Assembly (NCBI RefSeq): GCF_017357425.1
Contig: NZ_CP014571.1
Span: 1,426,001-1,490,000, forward strand
Reading direction: 5' to 3'
Length of the DNA: 64,000 nt
Source of the DNA: Arthrobacter sp. D5-1
GTDB lineage: Bacteria > Actinomycetota > Actinomycetes > Actinomycetales > Micrococcaceae
Notes under the pieces: model-generated
Databases searched by the model: none
Told to the model about the DNA's origin: nothing
Seen by the model: the letters and a program-made list of their open reading frames with translations, nothing else
Position numbers and translations under genes: made by a program
In this document: positions 1 through 7,201 of the stretch, piece after piece
How positions within the stretch are numbered: the first letter of the stretch is position 1
Layout of the letters: each line of letters begins with the position of its first letter

Positions 1-896
1 AGGCCCATGGTCTCGGCGAGTTCGAACAGCGGCGTGTAGTTGTCCTTGGTGACTTCCAGCAGCGGGCCCGGAGGGGTGACGTCCAGGAACTCGCCCACCT
101 TGGCCACGTCGGCGGGTTCCAGGCTGAGGAAAGCGTCCTTGACGGCTGCCTTGAACGCGGGGTCCGCGTCGCCGCGCACGGTGATGGGGTCGTTGGGGAT
201 GGGGTTGGACGTCCACACCTGGCGGAAGTCGTCCTTCTTGAAGGTGCCTGCGGCAATGGCGGTGGCCAACGTCTGGGAGTTGATCTCGGCTGCATCAACC
301 TTGCCGTTGGTCAGCGCGAGCAGGGCTTCAGGATGACCGCCCGTGTAGTCCATCGTGATGTCGGCGTCGGCGATTCCGGCTTCACGGAGGCCGAAGCGGG
401 GCAGGACGTCGCCCGAGGTGGATCCGACGCTGCCCAGGGCGAGGGACTTACCCTTCAAATCCCCGATGGCCTGGATCGGGCTGTCCTTGGCAACCCAAAT
501 CCCGGCCGTGTACGTGCTGAGTTCCTTCTCGGCAGTGCCAAAGGAAACCAGCGGCTCGGCGCCGGCCTTGGCATCAGCGAACACGTAGCCCAGCGGGCCG
601 AACTGTCCCAGGTCCAGTTTGCCGTTGCGCATGGCCAGGACCTCGGCAGCGTAGTCCTCAACCACCTGGACGCTGACGGGGCATTCGAGCTTCTTGGACA
701 GCGCGGCCGCAAGGACGTCGTACGCGGGCTTGAGCTTGGCCGGGTCTTCGTACGGCTCGATGCCGAACTTGATCTCCCCGTTGGGGCAGGTGGCGGACGT
801 CGCCTCAGGTGAGGACTGGGCTGAACCGCCACAGGCGGTAAGTGCCAGAACGGTAGCGAGGGCAAGCGCGGAACCGGTGAAGAGCGGGGTTTTCAT
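1..896 (-). CDS. phnD: PhnD-like phosphonate/phosphite ABC transporter substrate-binding lipoprotein (3' end outside window)
   Basis: Lipoprotein that would bind phosphonate or phosphite outside the membrane and deliver it to a PhnCE-type importer. The frame is open from an ATG at 894-896 to the window edge, about 298 residues, so the C-terminus is missing. The N-terminus is a lipoprotein signal: Lys at residue 2, a hydrophobic stretch, then lipobox LTAC followed by GG. The mature part has the PhnD pattern: a GEIKFGIEPYEDP strand near the start, then QFGPLGYVFA and SVGSTSGDVLP. It lies downstream of the FAD oxidoreductase on the same strand with a 55-base gap, so co-transcription is likely. 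Whether the ligand is a phosphonate, phosphite or phosphate ester cannot be read from the sequence. PhnC and PhnE homologues would be expected just outside the window. Confidence 0.85.
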   Translation of the reverse strand, partial: MKTPLFTGSALALATVLALTACGGSAQSSPEATSATCPNGEIKFGIEPYEDPAKLKPAYDVLAAALSKKLECPVSVQVVEDYAAEVLAMRNGKLDLGQFGPLGYVFADAKAGAEPLVSFGTAEKELSTYTAGIWVAKDSPIQAIGDLKGKSLALGSVGSTSGDVLPRFGLREAGIADADITMDYTGGHPEALLALTNGKVDAAEINSQTLATAIAAGTFKKDDFRQVWTSNPIPNDPITVRGDADPAFKAAVKDAFLSLEPADVAKVGEFLDVTPPGPLLEVTKDNYTPLFELAETMG

Positions 897-951
897 GGGA
901 ATCCTTATGCGAAGGGGATGGGGAGAACGGGAAAATTCAGGACAAGATGAG

Positions 952-2205
952 TCAGTACAGGCGCGATACGTTGCGGTGTGCCAAACCGAAGGACAGGGTC
1001 ATGCCCACCCCGGAGGTCACAGACACCACCGTGACGCCGGGCTGAACCTCGCGGACCAGGATGGGTGCTACGTCGGAGGAAGCGTAGATGCCTTGCCACC
1101 GCTGGATGATCTCCAGTGGTTCGCCGATCCGGCCGGTGATTTCGGCGTTAAGCGTGGAGGTGACACCCTCATCCATGAAGGGATCGGCGGTGTGGTGGTA
1201 GTGGTGGGAATCGCCCAGAATGAGCGTCCCGTCCGGGCGTTGGGTGAACATGACGTTGGCGCCGATCTCCAGCAATTCGGGCTGGTTCTCCAACACCTCG
1301 GAGCGGAGGGCTGCAGCGGCGGGCATGTCCGTGAACGCCGGGTACCGGAGCATGGACGTTGCGGTGAGGACTGCGGGAGCGAATTCGACGCCGGAAGGCT
1401 TGGCCGCCAGCGACATCTGCAGAGCACACCGCTGGATCCGGTGTTCTTCGGCGAGGTCCGGGAAGAGGTAGTCGACGTCGTGGCCAACACATACAAAGAC
1501 CTGCTTCGCTCGAAGCCCGCCGCGCGACGTCTGGACGGTGACGCCCTCCGAGGATCCGCTGAAGCCCAGTGCGGCGGTGTTCCAGTGAAGGTCGACGCCG
1601 GGCTGCCGGCTCAGCCATTCGGCCAACGTTGCGACCGTGGTGCGGGGGTCGACGCGGAGGTCGTCCCGGAGGAAGGCGCCGCCAACGAGGCCCGGCCACT
1701 GAGCGCCCGAAGTGCCGCCGTCGTCGTGTGCTTCTCCCACAGCGAAAGCCGAGGTGCCCAGCCGTTCCCGGGTCCCGGCGGGGGAGAGCAGCTCGACTTG
1801 TCCAGGCTCGCGCACCTCGGAGAGTTCGCGGAGGACGTCCATCTCCGCCTCGGTGCGGGCCAGGACGACGGCACCGGATTCGGCGGCCCAGAATCCGGCG
1901 TGCTCGGCGAACTCCAGCCAGTACTTCCGCGAGGTCTGTGCGAGTTCGTAGAGCTCACCGGACTGCGCGGTGATGCAGCAATGGCCGAAGTTGCGGACGG
2001 AGGCTCCGGCGGCGTGGTGGTCGCGCTCGATGATGGTGACGGTCAGGCCGTTGGCAACAGCGTGGGCGGCATGCGCCAGGCCCACGATTCCGGCACCGAC
2101 AATGATGACATCGGTGGCCTGGTTCGCGGTCCTGTTGGCGGTGGTGGGGGAAGTGCTTGGGTTGTTCACACCACTGACAATGTCGGCTTCGGGAGACTGA
2201 ATCAA
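952..2205 (-). CDS. FAD-dependent oxidoreductase of the phosphonate-associated family (TIGR03364-like)
   Basis: A 417-residue DAO-family flavoprotein. Residues about 32-60 form the Rossmann FAD site (VIIVGAGIVGLAHA, with an acidic residue ending the second strand in TIIERD), and the C-terminal part contains the FAD-closing segment GVGMTLSFGLAH. Family knowledge: this clade sits beside PhnX-like hydrolases and is proposed to oxidatively deaminate an aminophosphonate close to 2-aminoethylphosphonate. Here both partners are present: the PhnX-like hydrolase across the divergent promoter and the PhnD-like protein downstream. The start is uncertain: TTG at 2205 gives the full product, while GTG at 2169 would remove twelve poorly conserved residues. 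Substrate assignment is inference. Confidence 0.85.
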   Translation of the reverse strand: MIQSPEADIVSGVNNPSTSPTTANRTANQATDVIIVGAGIVGLAHAAHAVANGLTVTIIERDHHAAGASVRNFGHCCITAQSGELYELAQTSRKYWLEFAEHAGFWAAESGAVVLARTEAEMDVLRELSEVREPGQVELLSPAGTRERLGTSAFAVGEAHDDGGTSGAQWPGLVGGAFLRDDLRVDPRTTVATLAEWLSRQPGVDLHWNTAALGFSGSSEGVTVQTSRGGLRAKQVFVCVGHDVDYLFPDLAEEHRIQRCALQMSLAAKPSGVEFAPAVLTATSMLRYPAFTDMPAAAALRSEVLENQPELLEIGANVMFTQRPDGTLILGDSHHYHHTADPFMDEGVTSTLNAEITGRIGEPLEIIQRWQGIYASSDVAPILVREVQPGVTVVSVTSGVGMTLSFGLAHRNVSRLY

Positions 2206-2216
2206 GCCAAAATGGC

Positions 2217-2232
2217 ACTTGTATATACAAGT
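2217..2232. promoter_or_regulatory. Perfect 16-bp palindrome, probable GntR operator
   Basis: The sequence ACTTGTATATACAAGT is its own reverse complement. Its core matches the GT-N-TA-N-AC pattern known for HutC-subfamily GntR regulators, and such a regulator is encoded 100 bases away. It lies 12 bases upstream of the oxidoreductase start. An imperfect copy (ACTTGTATTATCAAC, 2316-2330) covers the -10 region of the GntR gene, which suggests autoregulation. Confidence 0.7.
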
Positions 2233-2278
2233 TAACCTAATTTTAACTTCTGTTCATGTGAGTTCATGCCAAGTTCAT
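2231..2278. promoter_or_regulatory. Array of Pho-box-like direct repeats
   Basis: Five heptamers repeat every 10-11 bases: GTTAACC at 2231, TTTAACT at 2242, GTTCATG at 2252, GTTCATG at 2262 and GTTCATC at 2273. Actinobacterial PhoP binds direct repeat units of 11 bases whose conserved part resembles GTTCAYY, so this is a good candidate PhoP site between the two halves of the phosphonate locus. The repeats are seen directly; PhoP binding is inferred. Confidence 0.6.
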
Positions 2279-2290
2279 CTATAGGCCCTG

Positions 2291-2304
2291 AAAACAGCTG
2301 TTTT
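2291..2304. promoter_or_regulatory. Perfect 14-bp palindrome AAAACAGCTGTTTT
   Basis: An exact palindrome just upstream of the GntR gene, separate from the ACTTGTATATACAAGT operator. It covers the place where a -35 box for the TATTAT element at 2321 would fall. It could be a second regulator site; no binding protein can be named. Confidence 0.4.
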
Positions 2305-2332
2305 CCCATGAGCAGACTTGTATTATCAACTG

Positions 2333-3100
2333 GTGACCACACAGACGAACGCGCCCCTCCACGTCAAGCTGAGCGAAGAATTCATGCGCCGGATCAACGA
2401 CGGCGACTGGCCGCCGGGCTTCCAACTGCCCAGTGAAGCGGAGCTGTGCCGCGAGTTCGGGACGTCGCGTGGCCCGATCCGTCAGGCGCTCGCGTTCCTC
2501 CGTTCCGAAGGTGCTGTCACAGGCGGACGGGGGCGCCCTCCCATGGTTCGCTCGTCTGTGCCGTCGCAGTCGTTCTCCACGTTCAACTCGTTCACTGAGT
2601 GGGCCAGCGGGATCGGAAAAAAGCCCGGCCAGCGGACACTCGAAGTGGCACGGCGCGAAGCCAGTCCGGAAGCCGCTGAGGCACTCGGCCTGATGCCTGG
2701 CACCACTGTGGTGGAGGTCCTTCGCGTCCGTTACCTGGACGAGGCGCCGGCCATGATCGAGCGCACCACTTTCATTTTGGACGTGGGACGCAAGCTGTTC
2801 GACTTCGACACCGACTCCGGGTCCATCTTCGCGTTCCTCAAAGAGCAGGGTGTAGACCTGCACAGTGCGCGCCACACCATCGACGCCGTTGCTGCCAGTG
2901 ACGAGGACGCCGAACTGTTGGAGCAACCCGAAGGTATTCCGCTTCTGCGTGAACGCCGCATCACCCGCTCCGCCGACGGGCAGCCCCTGGAATACTCCGA
3001 GGACCGCTACCTGCCGGCACTGACCAACTTCACCATCGACAACACCGTGGAGCGCAGGGCCGCCCTGGTCCGCATCCACACTGAAGGAGCCACCCCATGA
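2333..3100 (+). CDS. GntR family regulator, HutC subfamily, with UTRA effector domain
   Basis: Likely repressor of the phosphonate genes. Residues about 8-75 are a winged helix-turn-helix (LPSEAELCREF, then TSRGPIRQALAFL), and residues about 95-245 are a UTRA ligand-binding domain. I prefer the GTG at 2333 over the TTG at 2318. TATTAT at 2321-2326 lies six bases before that GTG, the spacing of a leaderless promoter, and an operator-like sequence would otherwise fall inside the coding region. The 3' end overlaps the next gene by ATGA, so regulator and hydrolase are translationally coupled. PhnF, a phosphonate-associated regulator, belongs to the same subfamily, which fits the neighbourhood; the inducer is unknown. 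Confidence 0.9.
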   Translation: MTTQTNAPLHVKLSEEFMRRINDGDWPPGFQLPSEAELCREFGTSRGPIRQALAFLRSEGAVTGGRGRPPMVRSSVPSQSFSTFNSFTEWASGIGKKPGQRTLEVARREASPEAAEALGLMPGTTVVEVLRVRYLDEAPAMIERTTFILDVGRKLFDFDTDSGSIFAFLKEQGVDLHSARHTIDAVAASDEDAELLEQPEGIPLLRERRITRSADGQPLEYSEDRYLPALTNFTIDNTVERRAALVRIHTEGATP

Positions 3101-3768
3101 TCAAGCTTGTTGCCTGCGATATGGCCGGAACCACCATCGACGAACACGGCGATGTGTACGTAGCCCTTGCCCGCTGCGTTGAGGAAACCGGGGTGACCAC
3201 CACACCTGAGGCTGTGCAGGAATGGATGGGCGCGGACAAGGTTGAGGCCATCACAGCCCTCATCGAAGCCGGTGGGGGAGCGGCCACCCCGGAAGTGGTG
3301 GCGGCCGCATTCAAGCGCTTCAAGGAATTACTCGTGGAGTTCTACGACGCCAACCCGCCAGTCGCGCTGGAGGGCGTGGAAGACGCCTTCCGCGCACTCC
3401 GCAGCCAAGGCATCAAAGTGGCCCTGACAACCGGATTTTCCCGCGACGTTGCCGAACCCCTCCTGGAGCGGCTGGGCTGGAGCGTCGATGACGATACGCT
3501 GCTGGACGCCGTCGTCTGCTCCGACGAAGTAGCCGCCGGACGACCGGCACCACACATGATTCACCGGGCCATGGAACTGACCGGAGTCCAGGACGTCCGC
3601 GCTGTGATGGCCGCGGGCGACACCGTGAATGACCTCGCCGCTGCCAACAACGCCGGCGTCACGGCCGTGGGCGTCCTGACCGGCAAACTGGGCCGCGAAG
3701 ACCTGTCCGTGCACCCACACCACCACATCCTGGACGGCGTGAAGGACATTCCTGCACTGCTCTCCTGA
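3097..3768 (+). CDS. Phosphonatase-like HAD hydrolase (TIGR03351, PhnX-like)
   Basis: A 223-residue HAD hydrolase predicted to break a carbon-phosphorus bond. It shows the marks of phosphonoacetaldehyde hydrolase: nucleophile motif DMAGT (Asp8) in place of the usual DxDxT, a cap-domain lysine in MGADKVEAI (Lys48) aligning with the Schiff-base lysine of PhnX, Arg149 in GRPAP where most HAD enzymes have lysine, and AGDTVND (Asp175, Asp179) for metal binding. No PhnW-type transaminase is nearby; the FAD oxidoreductase probably makes the aldehyde instead. Family knowledge allows phosphonoacetaldehyde or a hydroxylated relative as substrate. It overlaps gntR by four bases. Confidence 0.9.
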   Translation: MIKLVACDMAGTTIDEHGDVYVALARCVEETGVTTTPEAVQEWMGADKVEAITALIEAGGGAATPEVVAAAFKRFKELLVEFYDANPPVALEGVEDAFRALRSQGIKVALTTGFSRDVAEPLLERLGWSVDDDTLLDAVVCSDEVAAGRPAPHMIHRAMELTGVQDVRAVMAAGDTVNDLAAANNAGVTAVGVLTGKLGREDLSVHPHHHILDGVKDIPALLS

Positions 3769-3836
3769 TCCTCAGCGTCGGGCCCGTACTGCCCGGCGTT
3801 TTGGCGCCCAGCCCCAGGCATGGAAGATTGGAACGC

Positions 3837-4277
3837 GTGAAATTCCTTCACCCGTCACCCAAGTCCTCCGCCCGCGGCGTCACCATCCTGCGCGTGGTTT
3901 TCGGCGCGCTCATCATGGTCCACGGCATCCAGAAGCTCATGGCCGGGCACGCTGCCTTTGCTGCGTCGGTTGCCGCCATGGGCGTGCAGAAGCCGGAGAT
4001 CGTGGCGTGGTTGGTGATCGCCGGCGAGTTGGGCCTGGGCCTGCTTCTGGTCCTCGGCGCCCTTACCCGCGTGGCAGGGTTCCTTGCCGCCATCATGTTT
4101 GCTGGAATCTGGTTCGTTACCGAGGCCGGCAAACCCTTGCTCACGGACAAGGCAGGGGTGACTGCCGAGCTCCTGATCATCTACGCAGCAATCTCGGTGG
4201 CGTTCGTCTTCCTGGGACCCGGAGCTTTGTCCTTGGACCGCAAGCTGGTCCGGCAATCAGCCGGCTCGCGGCGTTAG
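3837..4277 (+). CDS. DoxX family membrane protein
   Basis: A small integral membrane protein of 146 residues with four predicted membrane segments, beginning with GVTILRVVFGALIMVHGIQK, typical of the DoxX family. DoxX-like proteins are linked to quinone or thiol redox chemistry in some bacteria, but no specific reaction can be given. I place the start at GTG 3837, seven bases after AAGATT, a possible leaderless -10; an upstream in-frame codon at 3801 would add twelve unlikely residues. It stands alone, convergent with the following oxidoreductase. Confidence 0.85.
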   Translation: MKFLHPSPKSSARGVTILRVVFGALIMVHGIQKLMAGHAAFAASVAAMGVQKPEIVAWLVIAGELGLGLLLVLGALTRVAGFLAAIMFAGIWFVTEAGKPLLTDKAGVTAELLIIYAAISVAFVFLGPGALSLDRKLVRQSAGSRR

Positions 4278-4291
4278 CCCTTCGGGACGCC

Positions 4292-5371
4292 TCACCGCGC
4301 GTCGTTCGGATACCGGATGCCCAGCTGGGAGCGCACGCCGTCGAAGAGGCGCATGACGTTGACGGAGTCCTCCAGCGGCATCACCGGGCTCTCAGTGAGG
4401 CCTTGCTGGATGCAGCGCGTCACTTCCCGGAGCTCGTACGTGTAGCCGGTACCCACCACATCGAAGTGCTCGTGTCGCGGTTCGTCCCAGCCGATCCGGA
4501 TCATCAGCTCGCGGGGATTGTTCACTGAGCCAACGGTCTGCAGGAATCCGAGCCCGCCCGCAACGGTGGCTGTCCGGGGTCCGTGTGCCATCAGGGACGA
4601 CGTCAGCTGAACCTGGGCACCACTGGAGTAGCCCAACGTCAGGGCGTTCTGGGTGTCCACGCCGTCGTCGTTGAGGGTGCCGATCGCGGTGACGGACTGC
4701 GGGAAACCCAGCGTGCCCAAGGCCCAGAGCAGCGGGTAGACGGTGATGTCCAGAAGTGCGCCACCACCATCATTGAGGGCCCAGATACGGGCCGAAGGGT
4801 CGTAGGGCGCCGGGAAGCCAAGATCCGCGCTGACCCATTGGATCTGTCCAAGCTCGCCGGAAGCAGCGATTTCGAACGCCCGCTGCATGCTCGGCAGGAA
4901 GCGGCTCCACACGGCCTCCATGAAGAACACGTTGTTCTCCCGGGCCATTTTCACCAGCTCGGAGGCCTCACGGGCGTTGATGGTGAGGGCCTTCTCGCAG
5001 AGCACGTGCTTGCCGGCGCGCAGGGCGGCCGAGGCGATCAGGAAGTGCTGGGCATGGGGTGTGGCCACGTAGACCACATCCACTGCGGGGTCCTCCACCA
5101 GGCGCTGGTAGCCGGGAACACCGCCGTCGTCCCCGTAGCCCTTGGCGAAACCCAGCGTGTGCGCGAACGCATCAGCGGCAGCCTGCGTCCGGGAACTCAC
5201 GGCGTAAAGCTCCGCATCTTCCAGCAGGGCCAGGTCCTTGGAAACACTGTTGGCAATGTTGCCTGTAGACACGACGCCCCACTTCAAGCGCCGGCCGGTA
5301 GCTGCCCGGGGATCCTGGTTGGTCTGGGTGGACAGCCATGGCACGGCGATAGGGAGAGTCATGTCTGACAT
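4292..5371 (-). CDS. Gfo/Idh/MocA family NAD(P)-dependent oxidoreductase
   Basis: A 359-residue dehydrogenase. Residues about 30-150 form the NAD(P) Rossmann domain (WGVVSTGNIA, then YVATPHAQHF), followed by the family motif CEKAL, with the usual EKP proline replaced by alanine. The C-terminal domain starts near FFMEAVWSRFLP, close to dihydrodiol dehydrogenase and glucose-fructose oxidoreductase relatives. Substrates in this family are mostly sugars, inositols or trans-dihydrodiols; none can be chosen here. The first 28 residues before the Rossmann strand are unusually long, so a downstream start is possible, though no better GTG/ATG with a clear ribosome site was seen. It is convergent with the DoxX gene. 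Confidence 0.85.
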   Translation of the reverse strand: MSDMTLPIAVPWLSTQTNQDPRAATGRRLKWGVVSTGNIANSVSKDLALLEDAELYAVSSRTQAAADAFAHTLGFAKGYGDDGGVPGYQRLVEDPAVDVVYVATPHAQHFLIASAALRAGKHVLCEKALTINAREASELVKMARENNVFFMEAVWSRFLPSMQRAFEIAASGELGQIQWVSADLGFPAPYDPSARIWALNDGGGALLDITVYPLLWALGTLGFPQSVTAIGTLNDDGVDTQNALTLGYSSGAQVQLTSSLMAHGPRTATVAGGLGFLQTVGSVNNPRELMIRIGWDEPRHEHFDVVGTGYTYELREVTRCIQQGLTESPVMPLEDSVNVMRLFDGVRSQLGIRYPNDAR

Positions 5372-5390
5372 CCTCTCATTTCGGCCGCCG

Positions 5391-5600
5391 CTAACCGGGA
5401 AGTTGCAGCCGCTCCAAATCAGCCAAGGTTCCCGTTGATTCGAACGTCAGCCTGACATTGACGTTGTACGCGCCAGGCCTTCCAAGGTCCGGTATCCAAA
5501 CTTCAGCGACTCCGGCGTCATGGTTCGTGGTGGCCACGATCCTGTAGGCGAGGTTCTCAGCCTTCCAACTTTCGGAAATATCAACGCCATCCAGGGACCA
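5391..5600 (-). pseudogene. 3' remnant of an unidentified gene
   Basis: Reading the minus strand down to a TAG at 5391-5393 gives about 66 residues of protein-like sequence (for example ESWKAENLAYRIVATTNHD and YNVNVRLTFESTG, ending LERLQLPG). The frame has no start and meets a stop at 5622-5624, just where the reading frame of a permease on the other strand becomes recognisable. It looks like the C-terminal beta-rich end of a larger protein, cut off by a rearrangement. I cannot name the parent family. Confidence 0.5.
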
Positions 5601-6529
5601 GGATCCAGCAGCGCTACGGCATCACCACTTCCACCCACGTCGGTCAGACGCAGGCCGGCTTTCAATTTCCCCGCGGCGTGACCGCCGTGAGCATGACCAT
5701 CGTGGACATCGGCTACGGCACCATCCACCGGGTTCCGCTTCAACAGGGAAGCTGGTTCGCAGCCGATGACGGTCAGAGGCTCGCACCCGCCGTCGTGGTT
5801 TCCGAGTCCTTCTACAACCAGGCGGGCAGGCCCAACCTCACCACCCATCCCACGGTGAGCATCCCCGGTGACCGGCCAGCTACGGCGGTGATTATCGGCG
5901 TCGTCCCTGATACGTACCCCGATACGCCGCCGTCCGCGTTCATCCTCAGCGAGGGTGCGGCCATGACTGGGATGGAACCGCAGACGTCCCAGTTCAAGAT
6001 GTGGGTGGGCGAGGAGCAGTCCGACGCACTCAAAGCGGCGATCTCCGCTGACCTCCAAGGCCAGTTTCCCGGCTATTACGCCCAAGCCGACCGCATGGAC
6101 TACGCGGCCTGGGGCGACCCCTTGGCTCCCGTGCAGTTGGTGGTAGGCGGTGTGGCCGGCTTGGTACTGCTGCTCGGCGCCGTGGGGATGCTGAACATCT
6201 CCATGGTCACTGTGCGCTACAGGGTCCGCGAGATCGGCATCCGCCGCAGCTTCGGAGCAACGTCGGGCCGGATCTTTGTTGGCGTGATGATGGAATCCGT
6301 GGTGGCCACCGCAGTCGCCGGCGTGGCCGGTGTCATGCTGGCGGTCGCGGTGGTCAAGCACCCGTGGATTGAATCGAAGGTTGCGCCCGGCCTCACCGAG
6401 TACCCGGCATTCCCCATCGACGCCGCGCTCCTTGGATTCGGTGCGGCCGTCCTGGTGGGCGCACTCGCCGGAGCCATTCCTGCACTCGTGGCGGTGCGCG
6501 TCAAGGTCATCGACGCGATCCGGTTCTGA
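5579..6529 (+). pseudogene. Truncated FtsX/MacB-type ABC transporter permease
   Basis: The C-terminal two thirds of a MacB-like permease. Permease-like sequence begins around 5580-5600 without a start codon (YGITTSTHVG, then GVTAVSMTIVDIGYGT) and continues through the extracellular domain. Three membrane segments follow with the FtsX core near LLLGAVGMLNISMVTVRYRVRE-like sequence and GIRRSFGA, ending in [11 protein letters not shown]. The N-terminal membrane helix and first part of the extracellular domain are absent. A GTG at 5678 could start a 283-residue product, but it would lack the first helix. The 3' end overlaps the convergent ATPase gene by 23 bases. It may be a leftover copy related to the intact permease at 7202-8674. 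Confidence 0.65.
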
Positions 6530-7199
6530 CCTCCTCCGTGAGCCTGCCCTGCTGAAGCCGGAAGCAACGCTCGGTTTTCTGCGCCAGGCTGCGGTCATGC
6601 GTAACCACCAGGATGGTGGTGTTGTGATCGCGGCTTAGTGAGCTGAGCAGCTCGATGATGTGCTCACCGGTTTGTTCGTCCAGGTTGCCTGTGGGCTCAT
6701 CAGCGAGGATCAGCTTTGGCTCATTGGCCAGGGCACGGGCAATTGCCACGCGCTGCTGCTCGCCGCCGGACAGACGGTTGGTCCGGCGTGCGTGCTTCTC
6801 CGGATCCAACTGCACCTGCTCCAGCAACTCCTTGGCCCGCTGCAGCCTGGCTGCCTTGCGGACGCCCGCGAACTCCATGGGCAGCATGACGTTGTCCACG
6901 GCGCTGAGGTTGGGAATCAGGTTGAACTGCTGGAACACGAAGCCGATGTCCCGGCGACGGTACTCAGTCAGCTTGCCGTCCGGCAGTCCCGCCAGGCTGA
7001 CGCCATCCACGACGACGTCACCTGAGGTGGGCTTATCCAGCGCACCCAAGAGGGACAACAGCGTGCTTTTGCCGCTGCCGCTTTTGCCCACGATGGATGC
7101 CAGCGAGCCCTTTTCGAGCTCGAAGCTCACGCCGTTGACGGGCTTGATGGTCCGGTCACCGGACTTGAACTGACGGACCAGGTCCTTGACGACGATCAC
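6507..7199 (-). CDS. ABC transporter ATP-binding protein, MacB/LolD type
   Basis: A 230-residue ATPase. Visible motifs: Walker [10 protein letters not shown] at about residue 38, Q-loop FVFQQFNL, signature LSGGEQQRV, Walker B LILADEPT and the switch histidine in VTHDRS. This set is typical of ATPases that drive FtsX-type mechanotransmission transporters rather than solute importers. It follows the permease gene with two bases between them, so they form one operon. The two proteins would act together at the membrane on a peptide, drug or cell-envelope substrate; the substrate is unknown. Confidence 0.9.
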   Translation of the reverse strand: MIVVKDLVRQFKSGDRTIKPVNGVSFELEKGSLASIVGKSGSGKSTLLSLLGALDKPTSGDVVVDGVSLAGLPDGKLTEYRRRDIGFVFQQFNLIPNLSAVDNVMLPMEFAGVRKAARLQRAKELLEQVQLDPEKHARRTNRLSGGEQQRVAIARALANEPKLILADEPTGNLDEQTGEHIIELLSSLSRDHNTTILVVTHDRSLAQKTERCFRLQQGRLTEEVRTGSRR

Positions 7200-7201
7200 G
7201 G

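Noticed and set aside
694..2235. Long plus-strand open frame of 513 codons
   Set aside because: It lies opposite the FAD oxidoreductase and the phnD-like gene, both with clear motifs; its own translation has no family pattern and is a high-GC antisense shadow.
4292..5371. Inositol dehydrogenase as a specific name
   Set aside because: No inositol genes are nearby and the EKP motif is altered, so only the family can be given.
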